This document shows, in pieces, positions 8,582-17,359 of a DNA stretch of 35,869 bases. The stretch comes from Bacteroidota bacterium (lineage in GTDB: Bacteria > Bacteroidota > Ignavibacteria > Kryptoniales > JAKASW01): assembly GCA_021812985.1 (NCBI GenBank), contig JAKAMG010000030.1:1-35869 (forward strand), in the 5' to 3' direction. How positions within the stretch are numbered: the first letter of the stretch is position 1; every line of letters starts with the position of its first letter. The notes under the pieces were generated by a model that was given only the letters and a program-made list of their open reading frames with translations, was not told the DNA's origin and ran no database searches. Position numbers and translations under genes: made by a program.

Positions 8582-9499
8582 CTAGTTTATTTTCTTGCTC
8601 GCAGTGAACAGTATTTTCTTTTCCTCATCAGTCAGTGAATCGTATCCTGAAGCGCTGATCTTGTCCAGGATTTCATCGAGCTTGTCCTGGCTCACCCACG
8701 TCTGGTCAGTCTTGCTTTGAGGCTTGACATCTCTGAACTGAGCGTCGGTTACAACCCTCTTGTCCGCGTACCGTTTCCTGGAACGAAATTTCTCCATCGC
8801 GCCTTTCCCTCTTTCCGCGAAAAAATCAGAGACCGTCCGTATCGCCGGGAAGGATTTCTTGTAATACAGTAGATACAAAAATCCGACGAACGCTCCCCCG
8901 AGGTGTGCGAAATGGGCGATACCGTTCTGCGTACCGGTGACGCCGTAGAAGAGCTCTATTGCGATGAAGATTGAAACGAAGTACTTCGCTTTGATCGGGA
9001 AGAGGAAATAGACATACACGGGCGAGTCAGGAAAAAGCATTCCGAACGCAAGGAGCACTCCGTATATGGCGCCCGACGCCCCGATAGTCGGGAGAGGAAC
9101 TGTAAAGAGCGGCGTAAGCAGGAGATTCGAAACGGCCGCGCCCACACCGCAGAGAAAATAATACGTTAGAAATCTTCTAGTTCCCCAGACGTTCTCCAAT
9201 TCCACGCCGAAGAACCACAGCGCGAGGAGGTTGAAGAAGATGTGGAAAAAACCTCCGTGGAGAAAGAGATAGGTGATCGGCTGCCAGATCAGAAAGCCCT
9301 GCCCCAGCGGAAAGAGCGCGAAGAGTCTGAAGAAGACATCGTACAGGTAGACATTGCCGACGCGAAATCCCAACTGAAGAAAGAGCTGGAGAAGGAAGAC
9401 CGCCGAAGTTGATACCAGGAGGAACTTCATCCCCTTCGGGAAGAACCTGAAACTGGACGGTGGCGTATAATAGCCTGAATAATTCGTGTAATAGCTCAT
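8582..9499 (-). CDS. rhomboid family intramembrane serine protease
   Basis: 305 aa with about six membrane helices followed by a soluble tail of roughly 90 residues. The catalytic dyad is visible as Ser142 in GASGAIYG and His199 in HFAHLGGAFVG, with Asn90 (HIFFNLLALW) for the oxyanion site. The N-terminus is short and cytoplasmic. The tail ends with a helix-rich stretch (DKLDEILDKISASGYDSLTDEEKKILFTASKKI), a motif common at the end of Bacteroidota and Chlorobi rhomboids. AGGTGAAAG precedes the ATG. The substrate cannot be inferred. Confidence 0.92.
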   Translation of the reverse strand: MSYYTNYSGYYTPPSSFRFFPKGMKFLLVSTSAVFLLQLFLQLGFRVGNVYLYDVFFRLFALFPLGQGFLIWQPITYLFLHGGFFHIFFNLLALWFFGVELENVWGTRRFLTYYFLCGVGAAVSNLLLTPLFTVPLPTIGASGAIYGVLLAFGMLFPDSPVYVYFLFPIKAKYFVSIFIAIELFYGVTGTQNGIAHFAHLGGAFVGFLYLLYYKKSFPAIRTVSDFFAERGKGAMEKFRSRKRYADKRVVTDAQFRDVKPQSKTDQTWVSQDKLDEILDKISASGYDSLTDEEKKILFTASKKIN

Positions 9500-9551
9500 A
9501 TTTCTTTCACCTTACTGAACAATAGTCGCCCTCCGTCCGTTTCAACATAAA

Positions 9552-10760
9552 TCATTTATTATCGAGAGCTGCGACACCGGGGAGTACCTTCCCTTCGAGG
9601 AACTCGAGCGATGCGCCTCCACCTGTGGAAACATGCGACACCTTGTCTTCCAGGCCGAACTTCGCGATCGCGGCCGCGGAGTCACCGCCGCCTACTATAG
9701 TGGCAGCGCCGTTCTTCGTCGCCTCGACGAGCGAATCGGCGACGGATCTCGTGCCAGCCACGAAGTTGTCCATTTCGAATACCCCCATCGGGCCGTTCCA
9801 GACCACGGTCTTGGCTTTGACAATTTCACCGCGGAAGAGCTCTATGCTTTTCGGACCGATGTCCATTCCGACCCATCCCTGGGGAATAGCATCGACGCTC
9901 ACGTTCTTCTTCGCGGGCGTGTTTTCGAATTTCTCCGCGATGGTGCAATCCACCGGAAGGAGTAGCTTTGCCTTCCCCGTTTTTGTCTTTTCGAGAAGTT
10001 CCTTCGCCAGGTCGACCTTGTCGGCCTCGAGGAGCGAATTACCGATTTCCTTTCCCATCGCCTTGAGGAAAGTGAACATCATCCCACCGCCGATAACGAG
10101 GGTGTCGACCTTTCCGAGAAGGTTGTTGATGACATCTATCTTTCCTGAAATCTTCGCGCCGCCGATGATGGCAACGTAGGGCCTGACGGGGCGGCCTACG
10201 GCCTGCGAGAGATATTTCAATTCCTTTTCCATCAGGTAACCGCCGACTGAAGGCTTAAGGAATCTGGTCACGCCTTCCGTCGAAGCGTGCGCACGGTGAG
10301 CGCTTCCGAAGGCGTCGTTCACATAAACGTCCCCAAGCGCCGCGAGCTCCTTGGCAAAATTGGTGTCGTTGGCTTCTTCCTCAGCGTGAAAACGGAGGTT
10401 CTCAAGGAGTACCACATCACCGACCCCGGCCGAAGCAATCGCAGCCCTGGTCGCCTCGCCGACGCAGTCGGGAGCCATGACCACTTTGGCGGAGAGAAGC
10501 TCTCCAAGCCTTTTTGCCACGGGGGCGAGAGAGTATTCCGGATTCGGCTTTCCTTTCGGCCTGCCGAGATGACTCATCAGAATCGGCGTACCACCATCCT
10601 TCAATATCTTCTTTATTGTCGGCAGCGATTCGACAATACGCTTGTCGTCCGTAATGTTCTTTTGCGCATCGAGGGGGACGTTGAAATCCACCCGTACCAG
10701 CACTTTCTTTCCTTTCACGTCAACGTTATCGATTGTCTTCTTGTTGAATGTATTATCCAT
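9552..10760 (-). CDS. pgk: phosphoglycerate kinase
   Basis: 402 aa, standard length. It transfers phosphate between 1,3-bisphosphoglycerate and ADP in glycolysis. The N-terminal signature [13 protein letters not shown], the substrate loop SHLGRPKG, the segment [15 protein letters not shown] and the C-terminal nucleotide site ([23 protein letters not shown]) are all present. TGGAG lies upstream of the ATG, and only three bases separate it from the stop of the exported protein gene before it. It is the last gene of the gap-containing cluster and shares its direction. Confidence 0.97.
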   Translation of the reverse strand: MDNTFNKKTIDNVDVKGKKVLVRVDFNVPLDAQKNITDDKRIVESLPTIKKILKDGGTPILMSHLGRPKGKPNPEYSLAPVAKRLGELLSAKVVMAPDCVGEATRAAIASAGVGDVVLLENLRFHAEEEANDTNFAKELAALGDVYVNDAFGSAHRAHASTEGVTRFLKPSVGGYLMEKELKYLSQAVGRPVRPYVAIIGGAKISGKIDVINNLLGKVDTLVIGGGMMFTFLKAMGKEIGNSLLEADKVDLAKELLEKTKTGKAKLLLPVDCTIAEKFENTPAKKNVSVDAIPQGWVGMDIGPKSIELFRGEIVKAKTVVWNGPMGVFEMDNFVAGTRSVADSLVEATKNGAATIVGGGDSAAAIAKFGLEDKVSHVSTGGGASLEFLEGKVLPGVAALDNK

Positions 10761-10763
10761 TTG

Positions 10764-11501
10764 TCACTCCAGATTAAAATCAGATTGTTCAATTATTGTC
10801 TTGACGGACCCCACGCTCAGAAAGAGGAACTTAGGTATTGTCTGCGTCTCACTCCTCAGCATGACTGGCAGACCGTTCTCAAGCCTCGTGAAATCAGAGT
10901 AGGACTTGACCTCCGCCTTCCCACGCGGGGTATTCATTTCAAAGTCACGATAAGTCCTGACAGGGAGAAGGGTCGTCGTGTCTATCCAGATTTTCCCTTC
11001 CCCGTCGGCACTTATCGAATCATTTTCCGCGTCGATGGTAAACGAGATCAGAAAACACCTCCTCCCCGACACGAGAGCCGAGTCCGAGTCGATCGTCGCC
11101 CTGAAGTCATACCTCCTATCGGACCTCCCTTTAAAACGCGTCCAGGGAAAGGCTGTTTCGCGGTAAAGCGACATGATAGGTTTGTTGAGCCTTTTGTTCA
11201 ACTCGCGCCCGACCATCGAGACGATCGTCGAGTCGTTCGACGACCACCTGCCGATAAGGTTGTTCGCGTTGTCCCTTCCGTCTTTGACCGCTATCAGGTA
11301 TTTCGCGCTTCCCGACGCCTTCCTACCGAGTATATCGGACTTAAAATCCACTGACAGCTTGAGAGTACCGTTTGACAGGTCCGCGACGGTATCAAGCGAT
11401 GCCACCTTGTTGATTGCGTCGGTCAGGAGCGCGTCGGCGGTCCGGGGTTGCCCATTGGCCGGAAAGATAGCGAGAAGAATAAGGAAGAGCGCGGTCTTCA
11501 A
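10764..11501 (-). CDS. exported LolA-like protein, second of a paralogous pair
   Basis: 245 aa with a short signal peptide (MKTALFLILLAIFPANG-Q), so periplasmic or outer-membrane associated. The body is beta-strand rich and contains segments seen in LolA/LolB-type lipoprotein-carrier folds (GEGKIWIDTTTLLPVRTYRDFEMNTPRGKAEVKSY broken across strands). The start codon is TTG at 11501, overlapping the TGA of the preceding gene, with GGAG six bases upstream; this implies translational coupling. The C-terminal 35 residues align with the end of the preceding gene's product (G-x-P … KFxFL … GxV), suggesting duplication. Exact function is unknown. Confidence 0.7.
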   Translation of the reverse strand: MKTALFLILLAIFPANGQPRTADALLTDAINKVASLDTVADLSNGTLKLSVDFKSDILGRKASGSAKYLIAVKDGRDNANNLIGRWSSNDSTIVSMVGRELNKRLNKPIMSLYRETAFPWTRFKGRSDRRYDFRATIDSDSALVSGRRCFLISFTIDAENDSISADGEGKIWIDTTTLLPVRTYRDFEMNTPRGKAEVKSYSDFTRLENGLPVMLRSETQTIPKFLFLSVGSVKTIIEQSDFNLE

Positions 11502-12205
11502 ATTTTCTCCAACCCTTCATTTTGGATCGTGACCTTGCCTATCTCACCGTGCAGGAAAAAGAACTTGCCGTAGATTCGCATTACGATCCTTGATGGGAAA
11601 TAAACGCCCGTCTTCTTGTCGTGCCTGACATCTATGTGGTCGTCAAATTCCATCCCGAGCGGCAGCCCCTTGAGTCGTTCGCTGATCGAGATTGGCGTAT
11701 AGTCGTACGAGTTCACCACGGCCGAGACTGTGCTCAAGGGATCGCCAGGATCCGACTGGTCTGAGAAGGCGAAATCGATCCGCCGGCTCCCTCCCCCCTG
11801 AGGATCGTCAGACTCGCAGGAGGACAGTACCTTTCCCTTATCCGAGAAGTACTCCGACATGAGAAACATCCTGTCAAAGGCATCATATCCCGCGTTGAAC
11901 CTTTCGCCGTTCGGAACACTCCCGGAGATGAGTCTTCTTTCGAATTTTCCGTTGCGGAGTGTTATGACAAAAGTAAGGCTGTCCTCATCCCCGCTCCGGG
12001 AGGCGATCTGAAGTTTCTGCGTGAACCGGAGATTGAGATGACATAGGACGCTATCTATTCTCCCTGCCCTCTCCTTGCATTTCTCGAAGACTTCGCGGGA
12101 ATTGGCGGACGTCATGGCGCTCCTCGGACCAAGAGAGAGGATGACGGCTGCAACCAAAAAGAAGTTCAAACTACCCTTCCATTTCGTCCCTCTGAATCGG
12201 GACAA
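11498..12205 (-). CDS. exported LolA-like protein, first of a paralogous pair (start uncertain)
   Basis: Up to 235 aa. A hydrophobic signal segment (NFFLVAAVILSLGP) is followed by a beta-rich domain resembling its downstream neighbour. No family name is secure. The most upstream start is a TTG at 12203-12205, but that codon lies inside the U-tract of the gap terminator and has no ribosome site. A TTG at 12169, preceded by GGAAGGG four bases away, is an alternative that would remove the basic n-region of the signal peptide. The gene ends in TTGA shared with the next start. Its place between two glycolytic genes is conserved in direction but gives no mechanistic hint. Confidence 0.65.
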   Translation of the reverse strand: MSRFRGTKWKGSLNFFLVAAVILSLGPRSAMTSANSREVFEKCKERAGRIDSVLCHLNLRFTQKLQIASRSGDEDSLTFVITLRNGKFERRLISGSVPNGERFNAGYDAFDRMFLMSEYFSDKGKVLSSCESDDPQGGGSRRIDFAFSDQSDPGDPLSTVSAVVNSYDYTPISISERLKGLPLGMEFDDHIDVRHDKKTGVYFPSRIVMRIYGKFFFLHGEIGKVTIQNEGLEKI

Positions 12206-12238
12206 AAAAAGCGGGACCGCCGAAGTAGGCGATCCCGC
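12204..12238 (-). terminator. strong intrinsic terminator after gap
   Basis: On the minus strand an 11-bp stem with one U·G pair (12228-12238 with 12211-12221) and a six-base loop is followed directly by seven T (12204-12210). It begins eight bases past the GAPDH stop. It separates gap from the LolA-like pair and pgk, which would therefore need readthrough or a promoter of their own. Confidence 0.9.
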
Positions 12239-12246
12239 GAGGAGAT

Positions 12247-13326
<1,080 letters not shown>

Positions 13327-13431
13327 TCAAGCGATTGAGAAGCCTTAGCACGTCCCACCCTCACAAATTCCCGTTTTTTGGATAATGGAAAAGTGGAACT
13401 TATATTCATCTATCAAGAAAGGCGCGGAAAG

Positions 13432-13731
13432 ATGAAAGAGTTAGAATTCGTACTTGCCCACAAAGTCCAGTTCCTAGAGTACTTTCGTTCCAAATTCCCG
13501 GTTTTTCACAACTCTAACGTGTTCTACAGAGATCTACAATACGCCTTAAATTCTTTCCTCATGGCGGGGTCCTTTAAAGTCTCAGATGTGGAACTTGAAA
13601 GCGTTTTGGAAGCGTTTATCAGAGTGTTGGTTTCAGACGGGTTTTTCAAGAAGGTCGGCGACGGCATATGGAGTCTCAATTATCCCGACTTCCGAACATC
13701 GAAGCCCGGTAAACCATCTTTGAAATTCTGA
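13432..13731 (+). CDS. small protein of unknown function
   Basis: 99 aa from the ATG at 13432 (GGAAAG close upstream); an in-frame start at 13378 would add 18 residues without a good site. The sequence is soluble and mostly helical (VLAHKVQFLEYFRSKFP, ALNSFLMAG, VLEAFIRVLVSDGFF) and ends with a short beta-like segment (KKVGDGIWSLNYPDF). It could be a winged-helix-like or adaptor fold, but I recognise no family. It precedes the Fe-S carrier gene by 161 bases, most of which is a structured element. Confidence 0.55.
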   Translation: MKELEFVLAHKVQFLEYFRSKFPVFHNSNVFYRDLQYALNSFLMAGSFKVSDVELESVLEAFIRVLVSDGFFKKVGDGIWSLNYPDFRTSKPGKPSLKF

Positions 13732-13762
13732 ATAGGTTAGAATAAGAGAACCGGAAAGATAA

Positions 13763-13860
13763 GGGACGCAGGACATCTGCTCCGGAGATTGACGGCAACC
13801 GAAAGGCGCGCACTCGCCCATGAGTAAGGCGGCGGGCTTCTCTTTCGGGGCTTGCGTCCC
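13763..13860 (+). promoter_or_regulatory. structured leader upstream of the A-type Fe-S carrier gene
   Basis: An 8-bp outer helix (GGGACGCA 13763-13770 with TGCGTCCC 13853-13860) encloses a 7-bp helix (CCGAAAG 13799-13805 with CTTTCGG 13842-13848) and smaller hairpins (GCAG/CTGC near 13769-13781; ACTC/GAGT near 13812-13825). There is no U-tract, so it is not a simple terminator. It ends 32 bases before the ATG, which has its own AGGAGG. It could be a cis-regulatory RNA, a protein-bound leader or a small RNA. I cannot match it to a riboswitch family. Confidence 0.4.
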
Positions 13861-13892
13861 ATTCCAAATAAATAATCAGGAGGATGTTATAA

Positions 13893-14246
13893 ATGACTGA
13901 GTTAGAGACAGCCCAGGCAGAAGTAAATATTTCAGATAGAGCCGCAAAGGAAATCAGGCGGGTCATGGCCGAGAACAACATCCCGGAAACAGCCGGCCTC
14001 AGAATGGGAGTTAAGGGAGGCGGCTGCAGCGGTTTCAGCTACCTCCTCGGCTTCGAAGAGAGCTCGCGCGACACCGACAAGATCATCGACTCGAACGGCG
14101 TGAGGGTATTCGTCGACATAAAGAGCCTTCCCTATCTCGCTGGAGTGACACTGGATTATCAGGATGGTCTGAGCGGTAAGGGATTCACCTTCGACAACCC
14201 CAACGCCACGCGGACCTGCGGCTGCGGCCACTCATTCAGCGCCTGA
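13893..14246 (+). CDS. A-type iron-sulfur cluster carrier (IscA/ErpA/HesB family)
   Basis: 117 aa. The three ligand cysteines of the family are present: Cys45 in GGGCSGF and Cys109/Cys111 in TCGCGHSF. The preceding DYQDGLSGKGFTFDNPNA segment is diagnostic. A-type carriers receive [2Fe-2S] or [4Fe-4S] clusters from scaffold proteins and deliver them to apo-enzymes; IspG, LeuC and LeuCD-type hydratases encoded in this window are the kind of client they serve (inference). AGGAGG lies about 8 bases upstream. The exact paralogue (IscA, ErpA or SufA) cannot be settled. Confidence 0.93.
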   Translation: MTELETAQAEVNISDRAAKEIRRVMAENNIPETAGLRMGVKGGGCSGFSYLLGFEESSRDTDKIIDSNGVRVFVDIKSLPYLAGVTLDYQDGLSGKGFTFDNPNATRTCGCGHSFSA

Positions 14247-14360
14247 AGATTCGCACGCTGAATCGTCAGCTTGCAGCAACCAGGTCGGACCGGCAAGGCG
14301 CTTTAGCGGTGATCGAACCGGCGAGCTCGGGTTCTTTTGAAATATGTAAATGGAGATGAA

Positions 14361-14396
14361 CCGCCGGGCACTGTGCCCCATCGGGGGCAAGGGCGG
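14361..14396 (+). promoter_or_regulatory. hairpin in the superoxide dismutase leader
   Basis: CCGCC (14361-14365) pairs with GGCGG (14392-14396) around an inner six-pair hairpin TGCCCC-ATCG-GGGGCA (14374-14389). GGGC (14366-14369) could instead pair with GCCC (14375-14378), giving an alternative fold. It ends 29 bases before the start codon and shares short motifs with the element before the Fe-S carrier gene. Function is unknown. Confidence 0.35.
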
Positions 14397-14425
14397 CTTC
14401 TCACAAAAAAGGAAAGGAATCAAAA

Positions 14426-15016
14426 ATGGCCTACCAGGCAAAGAATTATTCGCATCTCATCGGGATGGAAGGTTTTTCAAAACAGCTCCTCGAAAATCAC
14501 TTCACGCTTTACCAGGGATACGTTACTAACACGAACAAGCTCTCGGATATCCTCTCACAAATGCTGAAGGACGGAAAGACCGCCACGCCCGAATACGCGG
14601 AGCTGAAGAGACGCTTCGGCTGGGAATTCAATGGCATGAGGCTCCACGAATATTATTTTGACAACCTCGGAGGAAAGGAGCCACTGGCCAAGGGAACCGG
14701 GCTTCTGACCGCCATCGAAAGCCAGTTCGGAAGCTACGCAAACTGGGAAGCTGACTTCAAGGCCGCCGGCAGCATGCGAGGAATAGGCTGGACACTCCTG
14801 TATCTCGATTCGACAAATGGCTCGCTTTACAATGACTGGATTAACGAACATGACATGGGCCACCTCGCCGGCTGCACCCCGATCGTCGTGCTTGACGTTT
14901 TCGAACACGCCTTCATGATCGACTACGGTTTGAAGCGTGCCGACTACATCGCAGCCTTCATGAAGAACATCAACTGGAAGGAAGCGGCCGCTCGTTACGA
15001 TAAGGCGCATAAGTAA
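14426..15016 (+). CDS. Fe/Mn superoxide dismutase
   Basis: 196 aa. It converts superoxide to oxygen and hydrogen peroxide. The four metal ligands can be placed: His25 (ENHFTLYQGY), His74 (MRLHEYYF), Asp156 and His160 (VLDVFEHAFM). The core GSMRGIGWTLLYLD replaces the usual GSGWAWL segment, and the N-terminus YQAKNYSHLIGM is that of a divergent SOD subgroup I associate with Bacteroidota and relatives. No signal peptide, so cytoplasmic. Metal choice (Fe, Mn or cambialistic) cannot be read reliably. GGAAAGGA lies about 8 bases upstream. The next gene starts 19 bases later and is probably co-transcribed. Confidence 0.92.
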   Translation: MAYQAKNYSHLIGMEGFSKQLLENHFTLYQGYVTNTNKLSDILSQMLKDGKTATPEYAELKRRFGWEFNGMRLHEYYFDNLGGKEPLAKGTGLLTAIESQFGSYANWEADFKAAGSMRGIGWTLLYLDSTNGSLYNDWINEHDMGHLAGCTPIVVLDVFEHAFMIDYGLKRADYIAAFMKNINWKEAAARYDKAHK

Positions 15017-15035
15017 AACCACAAAAGGAGGAACG

Positions 15036-15470
15036 ATGAGAAAAATAAGGATAGCTACCTTCGTCCTCGCCGCGATACTCGCCACTTCGGCGATGACGCA
15101 GGCTCAGGACATGAAGGATATGAAAGGGATGAAAGGCATGGGCGACATGCACGGCATGAGCATGACGTCCAAGGCCAAGATGACGACGATCCAGGGAGAG
15201 GTTGTCGACCTCGCGTGTTACCTCACTAAAGGCGAACACGGCAAGAGCCACGAGGAATGCGCGAAGATGTGCATCAACAGTGGTCTCCCGGTTGGTATCC
15301 TCTCGAAGGATGGACGCGTGTATCTAGCCATCACGGCGAATCACAAATCAGCCAACTCGCTCCTGGTTCCTTACGCCGCCAAGGAGGTGAAAGTGACCGG
15401 CACCGTGGACAAGAGGGGCGGTATGGATATCGTCGCCGTCGACAGAGTGGAGCCACTCGCGAGCAAATAA
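15036..15470 (+). CDS. exported Met-rich, Cys-containing putative metal-binding protein
   Basis: 144 aa. A Sec signal peptide (cut near TQAQ-D) is followed by a Met/Asp/Gly/Lys repeat (MKDMKGMKGMGDMHGMSM), a pattern common in periplasmic copper-binding segments. The remaining domain has GEVVDLACYL, EECAKMCINSGLPVGIL and KVTGTVDKRGGMDIVAVD: three Cys (C-x15-C-x3-C spacing) and an OB-like beta pattern. I have seen similar domains in exported proteins of Bacteroidota but know no established function. Location after superoxide dismutase suggests metal handling or oxidative defence (inference). A strong terminator follows. Confidence 0.7.
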   Translation: MRKIRIATFVLAAILATSAMTQAQDMKDMKGMKGMGDMHGMSMTSKAKMTTIQGEVVDLACYLTKGEHGKSHEECAKMCINSGLPVGILSKDGRVYLAITANHKSANSLLVPYAAKEVKVTGTVDKRGGMDIVAVDRVEPLASK

Positions 15471-15498
15471 AGCGAAGTGAGAATCAGCTTTGACTGAG

Positions 15499-15525
15499 AA
15501 GGCGGCCTCATCAGCCGCCTTTTTT
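15499..15525 (+). terminator. intrinsic terminator of the sod cluster
   Basis: GGCGGC (15501-15506) and GCCGCC (15514-15519) form a GC-rich stem, extended by AA/TT, with a 7-base loop. It is followed by six T, then G and four more T. It lies about 30 bases past the stop of the Met-rich protein gene. Confidence 0.92.
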
Positions 15526-15619
15526 GTTTTCTATCCTTTATCGATGAATCAGACAAACGGGCGGGAGAATGAACACGAAGGAAACGTGCGAAGCTGTACT
15601 GCGTCCCAACGCCCGGCCG

Positions 15620-16294
15620 CTAAGAAGCCCCCTGCGATTTCGACTTCACTTTCCTGACAAAGTCGACAAGTATTCTACCGGTCAGCCCCCAGATGGTTCC
15701 CTCTTCGGTCCGGTACACATAGACCTTGTGCTTGAAACCGCCCCATGAACCCCAGTAACGCCGAGGCAGACCGAGGTCCCTTGCCGGGAACAGGACAACC
15801 TCTTCCCCCGTCGCCTTGTCCTTATAACTCGGATGCACCTCCGTCATGAGCGTATAGACTTCAGGTTCGTTACTTTCGAAGAAAGAAACGGGGAGAAGAA
15901 AAGCCTTTTCGACTTCCTCGCGGTTTATCACAATCTCCGACCTGTCAACCTCAGCTACGGCGACGAACACGTTTACCAATGTCCCCATCGGAGCGAATAC
16001 GGAATCAAGCTTACCGACAATCTTGATTCGCTCGGGTGGAATGCCGACCTCCTCAGTCGTCTCGCGAATCGCTGTCGCCTCGAGCGAGGCGTCCCCCCTA
16101 TCATGCATCCCCCCTGGGAGTGAAATCTCTCCCCCCTGGCGGATGGATATCGCCCGCTTTTCGAAGAGGATTTTGTATTCTCCATCTTCCGGTATAAGGA
16201 GGAGGAGAACCACCGATGTCCGGTAACCGTCCCCCTGCACGCCGGGTTTCTCAGGGAGCCTGTCGACCAGGCCGGCCAGTTCGTCAAGCTTCAT
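15620..16294 (-). CDS. NUDIX hydrolase, CoA pyrophosphatase-like
   Basis: 224 aa. The NUDIX box is visible as GGMHDRGDASLEATAIRETTEEVGI, written here in two parts: GGMHDRGDASLEATA then IRETTEEVGI. The upstream SLPGG and the DaSleaTAxRE form are typical of the NudL/YeaB CoA pyrophosphatase subgroup. These split coenzyme A or its oxidised form into 3',5'-ADP and phosphopantetheine. A link with the neighbouring pantothenate gene panC (85 bases upstream, same strand) fits a role in CoA turnover. GAGGGAG precedes the ATG by about seven bases. Substrate assignment remains an inference from subgroup motifs. Confidence 0.85.
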   Translation of the reverse strand: MKLDELAGLVDRLPEKPGVQGDGYRTSVVLLLLIPEDGEYKILFEKRAISIRQGGEISLPGGMHDRGDASLEATAIRETTEEVGIPPERIKIVGKLDSVFAPMGTLVNVFVAVAEVDRSEIVINREEVEKAFLLPVSFFESNEPEVYTLMTEVHPSYKDKATGEEVVLFPARDLGLPRRYWGSWGGFKHKVYVYRTEEGTIWGLTGRILVDFVRKVKSKSQGAS

Positions 16295-16379
16295 GCCGCG
16301 ACTCCCTCGGTCAGCTCGTCCCCACTATCGCAGAAGAAAATCTCTGCCTGCGTCAACGAGAGAAGATGGATGCAGCGGC

Positions 16380-17246
16380 TCATATTTCCCGACGAGAAGC
16401 TTCGAGGTACATGTTGTCTATGAGCCTTGTTTTCCCGAAACGCACCGCAAGAAGAGCGAGCGCCTTATCAAGCTTTCCAATCTCCTCGATTCGCTCGAAC
16501 GTCTCTGGATTCACGAAACCTATATAGTCGATCTTGCCTTTCGACCCGGAGCTGATAAGCTTGAGCATCTCGGAGCGGACCGCGACGAGGTCGGTTGTCC
16601 CCTCCCTGACCAGGCCCCGGGCAAGGATGAGTGAGCGGTAAAGGACAGTGGCCTCCCTTCGGTCAGTCTCGGAGAGATAGACATTCCTCGAGCTCATTGC
16701 AAGGCCGTCTTCTTCCCTGACAATTGGGGCGACGACAATGGAAACATCAAAGTTGAGATCCCTTACCATCTTCCTGACTACGAAGGCCTGCTGCGCGTCT
16801 TTCTGCCCAAAGACCGCGAAGTGTGGCTTCACAATATTGAACAGCTTCGCGACAACGCTCGCCACTCCTCTGAAATGAGTCGGCCTGAACTCGCCTTCGA
16901 GGAGGCGCGAGACTCTCTCTACTTCGACGAAAGCGAACTCCTCATCAGGGTACATTTCTTTATCCGCGGGATTGAAAACTATGTCGACACCGCGATCCTC
17001 AGCCAGCTTCAAATCCCTCCCGATATCACGCGGATAGGTCGTCAGGTCTTCAGTTGGGGCAAACTGCGTCGGATTCACAAATACGGACATCACTACGACA
17101 TCCGCCCTCTTCCTGGCTTCGTCGACAAGGCTGAGGTGCCCATCGTGGAGATATCCCATCGTCGGAACGAATCCTATCTTCCTTCCATAGGCACGGAGTT
17201 CATCAGCCGTCCTCTGCATCTCCGTTACGCTGTTTATGACCTTCAT
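16380..17246 (-). CDS. panC: pantothenate synthetase
   Basis: 288 aa. It condenses pantoate and beta-alanine using ATP, the last step of pantothenate (vitamin B5) synthesis. Nucleotidyltransferase motifs are present: FVPTMGYLHDGHLSLV (HIGH-like), FVNPTQFAPTEDL, HFRGVASVVAKLFNIV, FGQKDAQQ and the KMSKS-like segment LAMSSRNVYLS. I prefer the ATG at 17246, which gives the family start MKVI; a GTG nine bases earlier is possible. GGAA is close upstream. No panB or panD is in the window. Confidence 0.95.
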   Translation of the reverse strand: MKVINSVTEMQRTADELRAYGRKIGFVPTMGYLHDGHLSLVDEARKRADVVVMSVFVNPTQFAPTEDLTTYPRDIGRDLKLAEDRGVDIVFNPADKEMYPDEEFAFVEVERVSRLLEGEFRPTHFRGVASVVAKLFNIVKPHFAVFGQKDAQQAFVVRKMVRDLNFDVSIVVAPIVREEDGLAMSSRNVYLSETDRREATVLYRSLILARGLVREGTTDLVAVRSEMLKLISSGSKGKIDYIGFVNPETFERIEEIGKLDKALALLAVRFGKTRLIDNMYLEASRREI

Positions 17247-17281
17247 TTCTTCCACATTGAGTTGATAAAGGAGATGTATCT

Positions 17282-17319
17282 TCCCTTAAAAGGGAGACGC
17301 GGGAATATTGTAATCCCGC
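17282..17319 (-). terminator. possible terminator after the arginase gene
   Basis: Two adjacent hairpins: GCGGGA/TCCCGC (17299-17304 with 17314-17319) and TCCCTT/AAGGGA (17282-17287 with 17290-17295). The first is followed on the minus strand by CTCCCTTTT, a poor U-tract. It may terminate or stabilise the arginase transcript. Confidence 0.3.
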
Positions 17320-17359
17320 CTACCGGTCTCCAATCGCCAGTCGCAATTTCTGTGAAGCG

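Noticed and set aside
10287-11354. 355-codon plus-strand frame antisense to pgk and the LolA-like gene
   Set aside because: It is the antisense shadow of well-supported genes, with Arg/His/Pro-rich composition and no domain.
13763-14400. Cobalamin-riboswitch-like fragments (CACT … AAGGCGG, CAGGACATCTGC)
   Set aside because: The order is wrong, the elements are too short, and no true B12 box precedes either gene. Resemblance is probably coincidental.
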